A DNA stretch of 64,000 nt from Microterricola viridarii (lineage in GTDB: Bacteria; Actinomycetota; Actinomycetes; Actinomycetales; Microbacteriaceae): positions 2,480,001 to 2,544,000 of the forward strand of contig NZ_LT629742.1 of NCBI RefSeq assembly GCF_900104895.1, in the 5' to 3' direction. Position numbers and translations under genes: made by a program. Positions 1 through 9,017 of the stretch are shown in pieces (within the stretch, counting starts at the first letter, position 1; every line of letters begins with the position of its first letter). The notes beneath the pieces were generated by a model. It had not been told where the DNA came from. It saw only the letters and a list, made by a program, of their open reading frames with translations, and ran no database searches.

Positions 1-126
1 CACGAAGACGGGGTCCGGTTCGGGCAGCACGGCGATCGGGCCGGGCGCCGGGCGGTCCGAGACGGCGAGGACGGTCGCGGATTCGGCGAGCACGGCGCGG
101 TGCCGCGGCTCCGGGGCGGCGTTCAT
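1..126 (-). CDS. Partial protein of unknown function (N-terminal 42 residues)
   Basis: The reading frame starts at ATG 126 and runs off the left edge of the window, so only the N-terminus is visible. The start overlaps the TGA stop of the TfoX-like gene in an ATGA arrangement, which suggests translational coupling and makes it the most distal visible gene of the peptide-transport operon. The visible residues are rich in Ala and Pro and show no signal peptide, membrane segment or motif I recognise. No function can be proposed from this fragment. Confidence 0.55.
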   Translation of the reverse strand, partial: MNAAPEPRHRAVLAESATVLAVSDRPAPGPIAVLPEPDPVFV

Positions 127-464
127 GCGGCTCCCCTGGGCGTGCGCGGCTTCTTCGGCGGCGGCGTCGGCAGGGCGTCCGCCGTGGCCTGGACGGCCTC
201 CTGCAGCCACTCCCGGTCCTCCAGCGCCTCGCCCGGCACGCGGCGGTAGAGTTTCGCCCCCGGGTAGGGCGGGGCCGGCTCGGTGCGCGCGAACAGCTCG
301 GCCGCGGCGTCCGACGGCTTGATGAACAGCGTGTCGTCGCAGATCAGGCCGACGATCTTCTCGTCGCAGTAGATGCCGTACTCGCCGAACATGGCGGCGG
401 TGCGAATCGCGAGCGTGCCGAGCTGGTCTTCGATGAACTGGACGGTCCCCGGGCTAGTCGACAT
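123..464 (-). CDS. TfoX N-terminal domain protein
   Basis: A 113-residue protein whose first 80 or so residues match the TfoX N-terminal domain: a motif running from TVQFIEDQL through RTAAMFGEYGIYCDEKIVGL to DTLFIK. The C-terminal tail is Pro/Lys/Arg-rich. Full-length TfoX regulates competence in gammaproteobacteria, but stand-alone N-terminal domains are common in actinobacteria and their role is unknown. ATG 464 is chosen because the domain begins there; a longer in-frame extension would overlap the ABC ATPase and is out of character. The gene overlaps the upstream ATPase by 11 bases, so it is probably co-transcribed with the transport genes. Confidence 0.8.
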   Translation of the reverse strand: MSTSPGTVQFIEDQLGTLAIRTAAMFGEYGIYCDEKIVGLICDDTLFIKPSDAAAELFARTEPAPPYPGAKLYRRVPGEALEDREWLQEAVQATADALPTPPPKKPRTPRGAA

Positions 465-1275
465 CGTGGAAGCTCTCTGCCAGCCGGGCCACGTAGGGGT
501 GGCTCGGGTCGTCGAACACCTCGTCGATGGTGCCGAGCCCCACCAGCACGCCCTGCTGCAGCACAGCGATGCGGTCGGCGACGGCGCGCAGGACGGCGAC
601 GTCGTGGCTGATGACGAGCGCGGTGAATGCCCGGTCCCGCTGCAGCTCTGCGAAGAGTTCGCTGATGGCCGCGCGCACCGTGACGTCAACGCCGGCGGTC
701 GGCTCGTCGGCGATGAGCAGGGTCGGCTCGAGGATGAGGGCGCGGGCCAGGGCGACGCGCTGCCGCTGGCCGCTGCTCAGCTCGTAGGGGAACTTGCTCA
801 GGATGCTGAGCGGCAGGCGCACGGCGTCGATCATCGTGACGACCATGCCCTCGAGCTCGCGCCGGTCGAAGTGCTTCTCGCGCCGCAGGACCGGCTCGGC
901 GACGAGCTCGGCCACGGTCGAGCCGGAGTCCAGGGTGCTGCCGGCATCCTGCGCCAGGAACCCGACGTTGAAGCTCAGCTTGGCGGCCTTGCGCCGGCTC
1001 AGGCCGCGCAGCGACACCCCGAAGAGCAGGGCGTCACCGCCGGTGATGACGGGGCGCAGCTCGGGCCCCGGATCGACGAAGGCCGCGGAGAGCACGCGGG
1101 CGACGGTGCTCTTGCCGGAGCCGCTCTCGCCGAGGAGCCCCAGCACCTCGCCGGGGGCCACCCGCAGGCTCAGCCCGCGCACGGCCACGTGCGCGGGGCT
1201 CGCGCCGTGCGGCGGGTACTCGATCGTGAGATCGCTCGTCGCGATCGGGTACCCATGCGCCACAGTGCCTGCCAT
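454..1275 (-). CDS. Oligopeptide-type ABC transporter ATP-binding protein (single domain)
   Basis: A 273-residue ABC ATPase with Walker A GESGSGKS (residues 49-56), a Q-loop in FLAQDAGST, signature LSSGQRQR, Walker B LLIADEPT, and the H-loop in VISHD. The C-terminal HPYVARL resembles the oligopeptide/dipeptide ATPase C-terminal motif. The signature has LSSG in place of the usual LSGG; all other ATPase motifs look intact. It starts 5 bases after the fused two-domain ATPase, which already supplies both nucleotide-binding domains for the permease pair. It is therefore a third domain in the operon, perhaps serving other permeases or an alternative complex. Confidence 0.85.
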   Translation of the reverse strand: MAGTVAHGYPIATSDLTIEYPPHGASPAHVAVRGLSLRVAPGEVLGLLGESGSGKSTVARVLSAAFVDPGPELRPVITGGDALLFGVSLRGLSRRKAAKLSFNVGFLAQDAGSTLDSGSTVAELVAEPVLRREKHFDRRELEGMVVTMIDAVRLPLSILSKFPYELSSGQRQRVALARALILEPTLLIADEPTAGVDVTVRAAISELFAELQRDRAFTALVISHDVAVLRAVADRIAVLQQGVLVGLGTIDEVFDDPSHPYVARLAESFHDVD

Positions 1276-1280
1276 GCCTC

Positions 1281-2972
1281 CTAGTCTGCCCCACGCAGCC
1301 GGGCCAGCGCCTCCCGGCGCTCGGCCTGTTCCCTCGGGTCCGGCACCGGCAGCGAGGCCAGCAGGCGCTGGGTGTACGGATGCCGGGGCGCCCCGAGCAC
1401 CTCCAGGCCCGTGCCCTCCTCGACCAGCTTGCCTTTGTACAGCACGGCGATCCGGTCGGCGACGATGTCGACGACGGCCAGGTCGTGGCTGATGAACAGG
1501 GCGGCGAAGCCGAACTCCTTCTGCAGCTCGGCGAACAGCTCGAGCACCCGCGCCTGCACCGAGACGTCGAGCGCCGAGGTGGGCTCATCGGCGATCAGCA
1601 GCGACGGCTTCAGGGCGAGCGCACGGGCGAGGCTGGCGCGCTGGCGCTGGCCGCCGGAGAGCTCGTGGGGGTAGCGGTCCCCGTAGGCGCTCGGCAGCTG
1701 CACCGCCTCCAGCAGCTCGTTCACTCGCGCCCGGGCATCCGCCGCCGAGGAGGCGTAGTGGTGGATGATGAGCGGCTCCGCCACGCAGTCGGCGATCGTG
1801 AGCAGCGGGTTGAAGCTCGACGCCGGGTCTTGGAAGACGAAGCCGATGTCGCTGCGCACCGGCTTGAAGTTGCGCTCCTTCATGCCGCGCATCTCGTGCC
1901 CGAGCACGGAGAGCGAGCCGCCGGTGACCCGGGTGAGGCCGGCGATGGCCCGCCCGATCGTGGTCTTGCCCGAGCCGCTCTCCCCCACGAGGCCGAGCAC
2001 CTCGCCGGCGCGGATCTCCAGGTCGACGCCGTCGACGGCGACGAAGGCCGGCCGACCGAGCCGGCCGGGGTAGGAGATGTGCAGCCCCTCGGCGAGCACG
2101 ACCGGCTTCTGCTCGGCCCAGTCCAGCGCGCGCCCCTCCGCCCGGCTGGCGGCGTGCACGGTGCCCTGCCCGACGTGCGGCACGGCGGCGAGGAGGCGCT
2201 TGGTGTACTCGTCCTGCGGGTCGCTGAACAGGGTGATCGCGTCGGCCTCCTCGACGACCTTGCCCTCGTACATGACGGCGACCCGGTCGGCGAGGTCGGC
2301 CACGACGCCCATGTTGTGGGTGATCAGCACGATGGCGGTGCCGAATTCGTCGCGGCAGCGGCGCAGCAGGTCGAGGATCTCGGCCTGCACCGTCACGTCG
2401 AGGGCGGTCGTCGGCTCGTCGGCGACGATCAGCCCGGGGTCGAGCACGAGGGCCATGGCGATCACGACGCGCTGCTTCTGGCCGCCGGAGAACTGGTGCG
2501 GGTAGTAGTCGACCCGGCTGGCAGGGTCGGGGATGCCGACCCGGCCGAGGATGTCGATGGCCTTCGCCCTGGCCTGGCGCTTGCTGTAGGTGCCGTGTGC
2601 GCGCAGCCCCTCCGCGATCTGCCAGCCGACCGTGTACACGGGGTTCAGGGCTGTGGACGGCTCCTGGAACACCATGGCGACATCGCGGCCGCGCACCGCG
2701 CGCAGCTGCCGCTTGTCCAGGCTGATGACGTTGCTCTCGCCGCTGCCGTCGCGCGTGCCGAGGTAGACGGCGCCGTCGGCGGTCGCCGTCTCCGGCAGCA
2801 GGCCGAGGATCGTCTTCGCCGTGACGGTCTTGCCGCTGCCGGACTCCCCCACGATGGCCAGCACCTCGCCGCGGGCGACGGAGAGGCTGACGCCGTCGAC
2901 GGCGGTGACGTCGCCGGCATCCGTGGCGAAGGTGACGGCCAGGTTCTCGATGCTCACCACGGTGTCGCTCAT
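1281..2972 (-). CDS. Fused oligopeptide/dipeptide ABC transporter ATPase (DppD-DppF type)
   Basis: A 563-residue protein with two complete ABC ATPase domains in tandem. The first has Walker A GESGSGKT at residues 42-49, signature FSGGQKQR and Walker B LIVADEPT. The second, from about residue 285, has GESGSGKT, LSGGQRQR and LLIADEPT, then the HPYTQRLLASLPVPDP tail typical of peptide-importer ATPases. It would power uptake through the two permeases encoded just upstream. ATG 2972 is chosen because it overlaps the permease stop (ATGA) and the ATPase domain starts right there. Fusion of the two ATPases is a known arrangement in actinobacterial peptide importers. Confidence 0.93.
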   Translation of the reverse strand: MSDTVVSIENLAVTFATDAGDVTAVDGVSLSVARGEVLAIVGESGSGKTVTAKTILGLLPETATADGAVYLGTRDGSGESNVISLDKRQLRAVRGRDVAMVFQEPSTALNPVYTVGWQIAEGLRAHGTYSKRQARAKAIDILGRVGIPDPASRVDYYPHQFSGGQKQRVVIAMALVLDPGLIVADEPTTALDVTVQAEILDLLRRCRDEFGTAIVLITHNMGVVADLADRVAVMYEGKVVEEADAITLFSDPQDEYTKRLLAAVPHVGQGTVHAASRAEGRALDWAEQKPVVLAEGLHISYPGRLGRPAFVAVDGVDLEIRAGEVLGLVGESGSGKTTIGRAIAGLTRVTGGSLSVLGHEMRGMKERNFKPVRSDIGFVFQDPASSFNPLLTIADCVAEPLIIHHYASSAADARARVNELLEAVQLPSAYGDRYPHELSGGQRQRASLARALALKPSLLIADEPTSALDVSVQARVLELFAELQKEFGFAALFISHDLAVVDIVADRIAVLYKGKLVEEGTGLEVLGAPRHPYTQRLLASLPVPDPREQAERREALARLRGAD

Positions 2973-4012
2973 GCCTGGGCCTCCCGCCCCTCGTCGCCGA
3001 GCATGGCAGTCGGCTCCAGGCCGCCCAGCCCTCCGGGGCCGGCCGTGAGCGCGCCGCCGGGCACGACGGAGATCTCCGCGACGGTTCCCGGCGCCTGCTC
3101 GGAGGCGCGCCGGCCGCGCAGGCGCGGGTCGGCGAGGTCGTTGAGGCTCTCGCCGACGAGCGTGATGCCGAGCACAACGAGCACGATGGCCAGGCCGGGG
3201 AACAGGGCCGTCCACCAGATGCCGCTCGTCACGTCGGAGAGCGACTTGTTGAGGTCGTAGCCCCACTCCGCGGCGGAGGTGGGCTCGATGCCGAAGCCGA
3301 GGAAGCCGAGCCCGGCCAGGGTGAGAATCGCCTCGGAGGCGTTCAGGGTGAAGATCAGGGGCAGCGTGCGGGTCGCGTTCCGCAGCACGTGGCGGAACAT
3401 GACGCGGGCGTTGGAGGCGCCGAGCACCTTGGCCGACTCGACGTAGGCCTCCGCCTTGATCCGCACCGTCTCGGCCCGGATGACGCGGAAGTACTGCGGG
3501 ATGAAGACGACCGTGATCGAGATCGCCGCGGCGAGCACGCCGCCGATCAGGTTGGACTCGCCGCCGGAGATGACGATGGACATGACGATCGCCAGCAGCA
3601 GGGACGGGAAGGCGTAGATGGCGTCGCAGACCACCACGAGGATCCGGTCGAGCGTGCCGCCGAAGTAGCCGGAGACGAGACCGAGCAGCACACCGGCGAA
3701 GATCGACAGCAGCACGGCGACGACGATGACGAAGACCGCCGTCTGGGCTCCCCAGATCACCCGGGAGAGCACGTCGTAGCCTCCGACTGTTGTGCCGAGC
3801 GGGTGGGCGGATGACGGCGGCTGCTGCGCCCCGAACGACACGCCGTCCTCACGCAGCTGGCCGAAGCCGTATGGGGCGAGCAGCGGCGCGAGGAGCGCGG
3901 TCAGCAGGAAGACGCCGGTGATGACGAGGCCGGTGACGAGCATGCCGCGCTGCAGCCCGACGCTCTGGCGGAGTTGGTGGATGACCGGCAGCCGGCCCCA
4001 GAATTCGCGCAT
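2969..4012 (-). CDS. Peptide ABC transporter permease, DppC/OppC type
   Basis: A 347-residue inner-membrane permease with the BPD_transp_1 fold. A first membrane helix near residues 25-47 is followed by a DppC-type N-terminal region, HPLGTTVGGYDVLSRVIWGAQ, and then five further hydrophobic segments. The EAA loop is visible around YVESAKVLGASNARVMFRHVLRN, the site that contacts the ATPase. The last 50 residues are an Ala/Gly/Pro-rich cytoplasmic tail. The gene lies 1 base after the DppB-type permease and overlaps the fused ATPase, so the three are a single translational unit. Confidence 0.92.
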   Translation of the reverse strand: MREFWGRLPVIHQLRQSVGLQRGMLVTGLVITGVFLLTALLAPLLAPYGFGQLREDGVSFGAQQPPSSAHPLGTTVGGYDVLSRVIWGAQTAVFVIVVAVLLSIFAGVLLGLVSGYFGGTLDRILVVVCDAIYAFPSLLLAIVMSIVISGGESNLIGGVLAAAISITVVFIPQYFRVIRAETVRIKAEAYVESAKVLGASNARVMFRHVLRNATRTLPLIFTLNASEAILTLAGLGFLGFGIEPTSAAEWGYDLNKSLSDVTSGIWWTALFPGLAIVLVVLGITLVGESLNDLADPRLRGRRASEQAPGTVAEISVVPGGALTAGPGGLGGLEPTAMLGDEGREAQA

Positions 4013-4013
4013 C

Positions 4014-5117
4014 TCAGTACCTCACTCGCGGGTCGATCAGCGCGGCGATGACGTCGACGATGAAGTTGGTGATCGCGACGATCACGGCGAGCAGCACGAC
4101 GATGCCCTGCACCGCGACGAAGTCGCGGGCCTGCAGGAACTGGGTGAGCATGAAGCCGAGGCCCTTCCACTCGAAGGTCTTCTCGGTGAGCACCGCGCCG
4201 CCGAGAAGCAGCGCGATCTGCAGCCCGATGACGGTGATGATGGGGATGAGTGCCGGGCGGTAGGCGTGCTTGCGCACCAGGCGCAGCTCGCTGACCCCGC
4301 GGGAGCGCGCCGCGTCGACGTACTCGGTGGAGAGCGTTCCGATCACGTTGGTGCGCACCAGCCGCAGGAAGATTCCGGCGGTGAGCAGGCCGAGTGCGAG
4401 GCCGGGCAGCACGGCGTGCGCGAGCACGTCGCCGAGCACGGCCGGGTCGCCGGTCATGATGGCGTCGATCGTGTAGAAGCCGGTCTTGTTGGGCAGCAGC
4501 TGCATCTGCAGCTCGGCGCCGGTGGAGGCGCGGCCAGCGACGGGCAGCCAGCCCAGCCAGACGGAGAACACCAGTTTGAGCATCAGCCCGGCGAAGAACA
4601 CCGGGGTGGCGTACCAGAGGATCGCGGTCACGCGGAAGGTGGCATCCGGGGCCTTGTCGCGGAAGTAGGCCGCGATCATGCCGAGCGGGATGCCGACGAC
4701 GAAGGCCACCAGCAGGGCGTAGAAGGCGAGCTCGGCGGTGGCGGCGCCGTAGGTGGTGAGGATGTCGATGACGGGCCGACCGCTGCTGATCGTCGTGCCG
4801 AAGTCGCCGGTGAAGACCTGGCCGAGGTATTCGAGGTACTGCACGATGAGCGGCCGGTCGTAGCCGGCCTCGTGGATGCGCTCGGCGAGCTGCGCCGGGC
4901 CGAGCTTGCCGCCGAGCGATGCCGTGATCGGGTCGCCCGTGCTGCGCATCAGCACGAACACCGTCGTGACGAGGATGAAGATGGTCGGGAAGATGAGCAG
5001 GAACCTGACGACCAGGTAGCTGCCGAGACTGCCGTGGCCGCGGTCTGCCTTGGGCGCGGGGCGCGCCGCGGGCGGGGGCCCTGACTCTGCCGGTGGGTGA
5101 AGTGTTGCCTGACTCAT
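4014..5117 (-). CDS. Peptide ABC transporter permease, DppB/OppB type
   Basis: A 367-residue permease, slightly longer than family average because of a Pro/Ala-rich N-terminal extension of about 30 residues. A first membrane helix is at roughly residues 34-58, followed by the DppB-type STGDPITASLGGK region, and five more membrane segments. The EAA motif lies in YVDAARSRGVSELRLVRKHAYR, and the protein ends with LIDPRVRY, typical of the family. It pairs with the DppC-type permease one base downstream. A strong 16-bp inverted repeat separates it from the upstream binding-protein gene. Confidence 0.92.
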   Translation of the reverse strand: MSQATLHPPAESGPPPAARPAPKADRGHGSLGSYLVVRFLLIFPTIFILVTTVFVLMRSTGDPITASLGGKLGPAQLAERIHEAGYDRPLIVQYLEYLGQVFTGDFGTTISSGRPVIDILTTYGAATAELAFYALLVAFVVGIPLGMIAAYFRDKAPDATFRVTAILWYATPVFFAGLMLKLVFSVWLGWLPVAGRASTGAELQMQLLPNKTGFYTIDAIMTGDPAVLGDVLAHAVLPGLALGLLTAGIFLRLVRTNVIGTLSTEYVDAARSRGVSELRLVRKHAYRPALIPIITVIGLQIALLLGGAVLTEKTFEWKGLGFMLTQFLQARDFVAVQGIVVLLAVIVAITNFIVDVIAALIDPRVRY

Positions 5118-5139
5118 GCCTGCCTATCGTTCGGGATGA

Positions 5140-5175
5140 CCACGGAGGCGACTCGAATGCGAGTCGCCTCCGTGG
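5140..5175 (-). promoter_or_regulatory. Perfect 16-bp intercistronic hairpin between binding protein and permease genes
   Basis: The arms at 5140-5155 and 5160-5175 are exact inverted repeats (CCACGGAGGCGACTCG) around a 4-base loop. It sits in the 87-bp gap after the substrate-binding protein. There is no T-run after the stem. In other importers such hairpins stabilise the upstream message or partly terminate, so that binding protein is made in excess over membrane components; that role is inferred here. Confidence 0.75.
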
Positions 5176-5204
5176 CTGGCCGGAAATGTGCTCCGGGCGG
5201 GCGC

Positions 5205-6848
5205 TTAGCCCTTCGCGAACGCTGCGTAGCGGAACTTGAAGGACGGGTCGAGGGCATCCTCGGCACCGGTGATGTCGGTTCCGACCACGGCCACCTGGGA
5301 GCCCTGCAGGATCGGCAGCGTCGACAGGTCGGCGGCCACCTTCTGCTGGATCTCCTCGATCAGCGCGGTGCGCGCCGCCGGGTCGGTTGTCACGGCCTGC
5401 TCGAGGATCAGGTCGTTGACCTCGGGGTTGTCGTAGTGGTTGGACAGGAAGTTCTCGGTGAGGAAGAACGGCGTCAGGTAGTTGTCGGCGTCGGAGTAGT
5501 CCGGGAACCAGCCCAGCTGGTAGGCCGGGAACAGGTCGGCGACACGGTCCTTGGAGTACTGCACCCACTCGGTCGACTGGATGTTGACGGTGAACAGGCC
5601 GCTCGACTCCAGCTGGTCCTTGATCAGGGCGTACGCGTCACCCCAGGACGGGCCGTAGCGCTCGGAGACGTACTGCAGGTTCAGCTCGACCGGGGTGGTC
5701 ACACCGGCTGCGGTCAGCGTGGCCGCGGCCTTGTCGGCATCCGGTGCGCCGTTGCCGTCGCCGTAGAGCGACTTGAGCGGCTCGATGGCGCCGGTCAGGC
5801 CGGTCGGCACGTAGGAGTACAGCGGCGTGTAGGTGTCCTTGAAGACCTGGGTCGCGATCTCCTGGCGGTCGACGAGGTCGGCCATGGCCTGGCGCACGGC
5901 GAGGGCCTTGGCCGGGTCGGCCTCTGCGGTCGTCGCGCCGTATGGCTGCGTGTTGAAGTTGAACACGACGTAGGAGATCTCGCCGCCTGGGCCGTCGACG
6001 ACCTTGACGGTGTCCTTGCCGCGCAGGTCCTCGATGTCGGTGGCGGAGAGGCTGCGGAACGCCACGTCGATGTCGCCCTCCTGCACCGAGAGCTTGAGGT
6101 TGGAGGCGTCCGTGAAGTACTTGACGTTGACCACGTCGGTCTTCGGTGCCCCCAGCAGGCCCTGGTAGTCGGGGTAGGCCTTGTAGGAGATCAGGTTGTT
6201 GAAGTCGTAGGACGTGATCACGTACTGGCCGGCGAAGGCGTTGCCCGCGACGATCTCGTCGTCGGTGGTGAGCGCGTCCGCCGAGAAGACATCCTCGTCG
6301 ACGATCGGCCCGGCAGGGCTGGAGAGGATCTGCGGGAAGATCTGGTCGTTGGCGAGCTTCAGGTTGAAGACCACCGTGGTGTCGTCGACCGCCTCGGTGC
6401 TGTCCAGGTTGTAGAGCAGGGAGGCCGGCCCGTTGGCGTCGTTGATGGCCAGCTGCCGGTCGAAGGTGAACTTCACATCGGAGGCGGTGAGGTCGTTGCC
6501 GTTGGCGAACTTGAGGCCCGGCTTCAGCTTGACCGTGTACTCGGTCGGGGCGGTGAACTCCGCCGACTCGGCGATGTCCGGCTCCACGTCCGGGCTGCCG
6601 TACGGGGTGTTCAGCAGGAACGGGTACACCTGGTTCATCACGGCGAAGGAGCCGTTGTCGTAGGAGCCGGCCGGGTCGAGCTTGGTGACCTGCTCGGTGG
6701 TGCCGATCGTGATCGTGCCACCGGCGGCGTTGTCGGTGTTGCCACCGCTCCCCCCGCCGCCCGAGCAACCCACCAGAATCAATGCGGTCACCGATCCCAC
6801 TGCTGCGGCGGCGAGAACCCGCTTGCCCTTCGTGGATGCGCTTGTCAT
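5205..6848 (-). CDS. Peptide ABC transporter substrate-binding lipoprotein
   Basis: A 547-residue extracellular solute-binding protein of family 5 (SBP_bac_5, DppA/OppA-like). A basic N-terminus and hydrophobic stretch lead to a lipobox with Cys28 (ILVGC), followed by a Gly/Ser linker. The mature protein shows the family pattern, for example YTVKLKPGLKFANGNDLTASDVKF and the later AVRQAMADLVDRQEIA. It would bind peptides outside the cell and hand them to the downstream permeases. ATG 6848 has a GGGAGAGG ribosome-binding site close upstream. It is the first gene of the transporter operon. Confidence 0.93.
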   Translation of the reverse strand: MTSASTKGKRVLAAAAVGSVTALILVGCSGGGGSGGNTDNAAGGTITIGTTEQVTKLDPAGSYDNGSFAVMNQVYPFLLNTPYGSPDVEPDIAESAEFTAPTEYTVKLKPGLKFANGNDLTASDVKFTFDRQLAINDANGPASLLYNLDSTEAVDDTTVVFNLKLANDQIFPQILSSPAGPIVDEDVFSADALTTDDEIVAGNAFAGQYVITSYDFNNLISYKAYPDYQGLLGAPKTDVVNVKYFTDASNLKLSVQEGDIDVAFRSLSATDIEDLRGKDTVKVVDGPGGEISYVVFNFNTQPYGATTAEADPAKALAVRQAMADLVDRQEIATQVFKDTYTPLYSYVPTGLTGAIEPLKSLYGDGNGAPDADKAAATLTAAGVTTPVELNLQYVSERYGPSWGDAYALIKDQLESSGLFTVNIQSTEWVQYSKDRVADLFPAYQLGWFPDYSDADNYLTPFFLTENFLSNHYDNPEVNDLILEQAVTTDPAARTALIEEIQQKVAADLSTLPILQGSQVAVVGTDITGAEDALDPSFKFRYAAFAKG

Positions 6849-7022
6849 GTGCCTCTCCCTCTTCCTGGTGCGGAACGAACTGCACCGAGGAGTGGACGAA
6901 CCTCACGATGCAGCGTGCTGCACAAGATTTAGCACAGGAACACACCCGGGTGGCAGGGGCGTGGCAATTCTTTACCGAGCCGAAACCATCGGCGCACGGA
7001 GCCGCTGACCCCGCGCAACATT

Positions 7023-7039
7023 CGGGCGGAATCCGCCCG
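7023..7039 (-). terminator. Possible dnaG terminator hairpin
   Basis: An 8-bp inverted repeat (CGGGCGGA / TCCGCCCG) with one central base lies 10 bases past the dnaG stop. There is no T-run, so intrinsic termination is uncertain. The rest of the 6849-7022 gap should hold the promoter of the peptide-transport operon, but I see no convincing -35/-10 pair. Confidence 0.35.
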
Positions 7040-7048
7040 TGGCCGCAA

Positions 7049-8938
7049 CTATTCGGCGCGGAGGGCGTTGCGCTCGGCGTCGATGGCCATGAGCGCGCGC
7101 TGCAGGGTCACCGAGGTCTCCCGGTCGGCCGGGTCGTTGCGCTGCAGCCGGCCGAGGAGCTCGGCCTTGTGCCGCAACAGGTCGCGGTCGATCAGCGCGA
7201 TGACGATGCCGCGCACGTACACGGTGAGCTCGCGCTCGCTGCGCTCCGGGATCGGCGCGACGAGCAGCTGCTGGGCGAGCGGCACGACGCCCTCCGGCAG
7301 CTCGCTGAGCACGGCTCCCGCCCATGCCGCGGTGTCCAGGGGCTGGTCGGCGTCGAAGTTCACCAGGGCGGCGGCCATGGCGTTGCAGACGATCGCGAGC
7401 GACGGGTTGCTCATGCTGCTCTGGGTGGCGCGGCTGAGCAGCGGGCGGCCGGCCAGCTCGGGGTGCTGCAGCATGGCCATCAGGGCGTCCCGCTCCAGGC
7501 GGGTCATCGGGTCGGCCGGCAGGTCGGTGATCGAGTACGGGCGGGCGTCTGCGGCGGCCTCCGGCTCCGCGGCGCCGCTCGGCGTGCGGGCCGGCGCGGC
7601 GGCCTCGCGCTGGGCGCGGCCGCTGGCGGCCGAGACGGCCCGGGTCACCTCGTGCAGCTCCATGCCGAGCAGGCGGGCCAGCTCCCGGGTGTAGCCGGGC
7701 CGGATCGACGGGTCGCGGATGTCGGCGACGACCGGGGCCCCGGCCCGGAGCGCGCTGACGCGTCCCTCCACGGTGTCCAGGTTGAACTGGGAGAGCAGCT
7801 GCTTGATCATGAACTCGAACATCGGCTTCTTGCCGTCGATGATCGCACGGACCGCGGCGTCGCCCTTGTGCAGGCGCAGGTCGCAGGGGTCGAGGCCGTC
7901 GGGCGCGACGGCGACGTAGGTCTGGGCGGAGAAGCGCTGCTCCTCGCTGAAGGCGCGCATCGCGGCCTTCTGGCCTGCGGCATCCGGGTCGAAGGTGAAT
8001 ACGACCTCGCCGACGCCGGCCGCGTCTCCCAGCACGCGGCGCAGCACCTTGATGTGGTCGACGCCGAAGGCGGTGCCACAGGTGGCGACGGCGGTGGTGA
8101 CCCCGGCGAGGTGGCACGCCATCACGTCGGTGTAGCCCTCGACCACGACGACCTGCCTGCTGCGCGAGATGTCACGCTTGGCCAGGTCGAGCCCGTAGAG
8201 CACCTGGCTCTTGTGGTAGATCGGCGTCTCGGGGGTGTTCAGGTACTTGGGGCCCTTGTCGTCCTCGAGCAGCTTGCGCGCGCCGAAGCCGACGGTCTGC
8301 CCGGTGATGTCGCGGATCGGCCAGACCAGGCGGCCACGGAAGCGGTCGTAGACGCCGCTGGAACCCTCGCGGCTGGAGACGAGCCCGGCGGTGGTGAGTT
8401 CCTCGGTGCTGAAGCCGCGGCCGCGCAGGTGGTTGGTCAGCTCGTCCCAGCTCTTCGGGGCGAAGCCGATGCCGAAGCGCTCGGCGGCGAGGGCGTCGAA
8501 GCCGCGCTCGCCGAGGAAGCGGCGGCCGGGGTCGGCGCCCGGCGAGCCGAGCTGCTCGGTGAAGAACTCGGCGGCGGCCTGGTTGGCGGCCAGCAGCCGG
8601 GCACGGTTGCCGTGGTCGGTGGCGGCGCCGCCGTCCTCGTAGTGCAGCTCGAGGCCGACCCGGGCGGCGAGGCGCTCGACCGACTCGGCGAAGGTGACGT
8701 GGTCCATCTTCTGCACGAAGGAGTAGACGTCGCCCGATTCGCCGCAGCCGAAGCAGTGATAGAAACCGACCTGCGGGCGCACGTGGAAGCTGGGGCTGCG
8801 CTCGTCGTGGAAGGGGCAGAGGCCCTTCATGGAGCCGACGCCGGCGGATTTCAGGGTGACGTACTCCCCGACCACGTCGGCGATGTTTATGCGTGCCTTG
8901 ACCTCTTCAACGTCTGCTTGTCGAATTCGTCCGGCCAT
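7049..8938 (-). CDS. dnaG: DNA primase
   Basis: A 629-residue primase that makes RNA primers at the replication fork. The N-terminal CHC2 zinc finger has C41, H44, C62 and C65. The catalytic TOPRIM core has EGYTD at residues 267-271 and FDPDAAG at 316-322. The C-terminal third should bind the replicative helicase. Length fits the family (about 600-650). It is followed on the same strand by the peptide transporter operon and often lies near dgt in actinobacteria, as it does here. Confidence 0.97.
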   Translation of the reverse strand: MAGRIRQADVEEVKARINIADVVGEYVTLKSAGVGSMKGLCPFHDERSPSFHVRPQVGFYHCFGCGESGDVYSFVQKMDHVTFAESVERLAARVGLELHYEDGGAATDHGNRARLLAANQAAAEFFTEQLGSPGADPGRRFLGERGFDALAAERFGIGFAPKSWDELTNHLRGRGFSTEELTTAGLVSSREGSSGVYDRFRGRLVWPIRDITGQTVGFGARKLLEDDKGPKYLNTPETPIYHKSQVLYGLDLAKRDISRSRQVVVVEGYTDVMACHLAGVTTAVATCGTAFGVDHIKVLRRVLGDAAGVGEVVFTFDPDAAGQKAAMRAFSEEQRFSAQTYVAVAPDGLDPCDLRLHKGDAAVRAIIDGKKPMFEFMIKQLLSQFNLDTVEGRVSALRAGAPVVADIRDPSIRPGYTRELARLLGMELHEVTRAVSAASGRAQREAAAPARTPSGAAEPEAAADARPYSITDLPADPMTRLERDALMAMLQHPELAGRPLLSRATQSSMSNPSLAIVCNAMAAALVNFDADQPLDTAAWAGAVLSELPEGVVPLAQQLLVAPIPERSERELTVYVRGIVIALIDRDLLRHKAELLGRLQRNDPADRETSVTLQRALMAIDAERNALRAE

Positions 8939-9017
8939 TGTTCAATCTTAGGCGAGCGGGGGCGGTACCCGGGCCGGGCGGCACGTGTCGCGGGCAACTG
9001 GCCTCCGTCCGGGCCCG

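Noticed and set aside
464-689. 75-residue N-terminal extension of the TfoX-like protein
   Set aside because: It lies inside the ABC ATPase gene and its composition is that of a frame-shifted shadow; the domain starts at ATG 464.
1380-3260. Long open frame on the plus strand opposite the fused peptide-transporter ATPase
   Set aside because: It is the complement-strand shadow of a well-supported ABC ATPase; high GC keeps antisense frames open. No motif, no ribosome-binding site.
6849-7022. Promoter of the peptide-transport operon
   Set aside because: A promoter must be here, but candidate boxes (TTGCCA near 6964, TAAATC near 6930) have wrong spacing, so no site is claimed.
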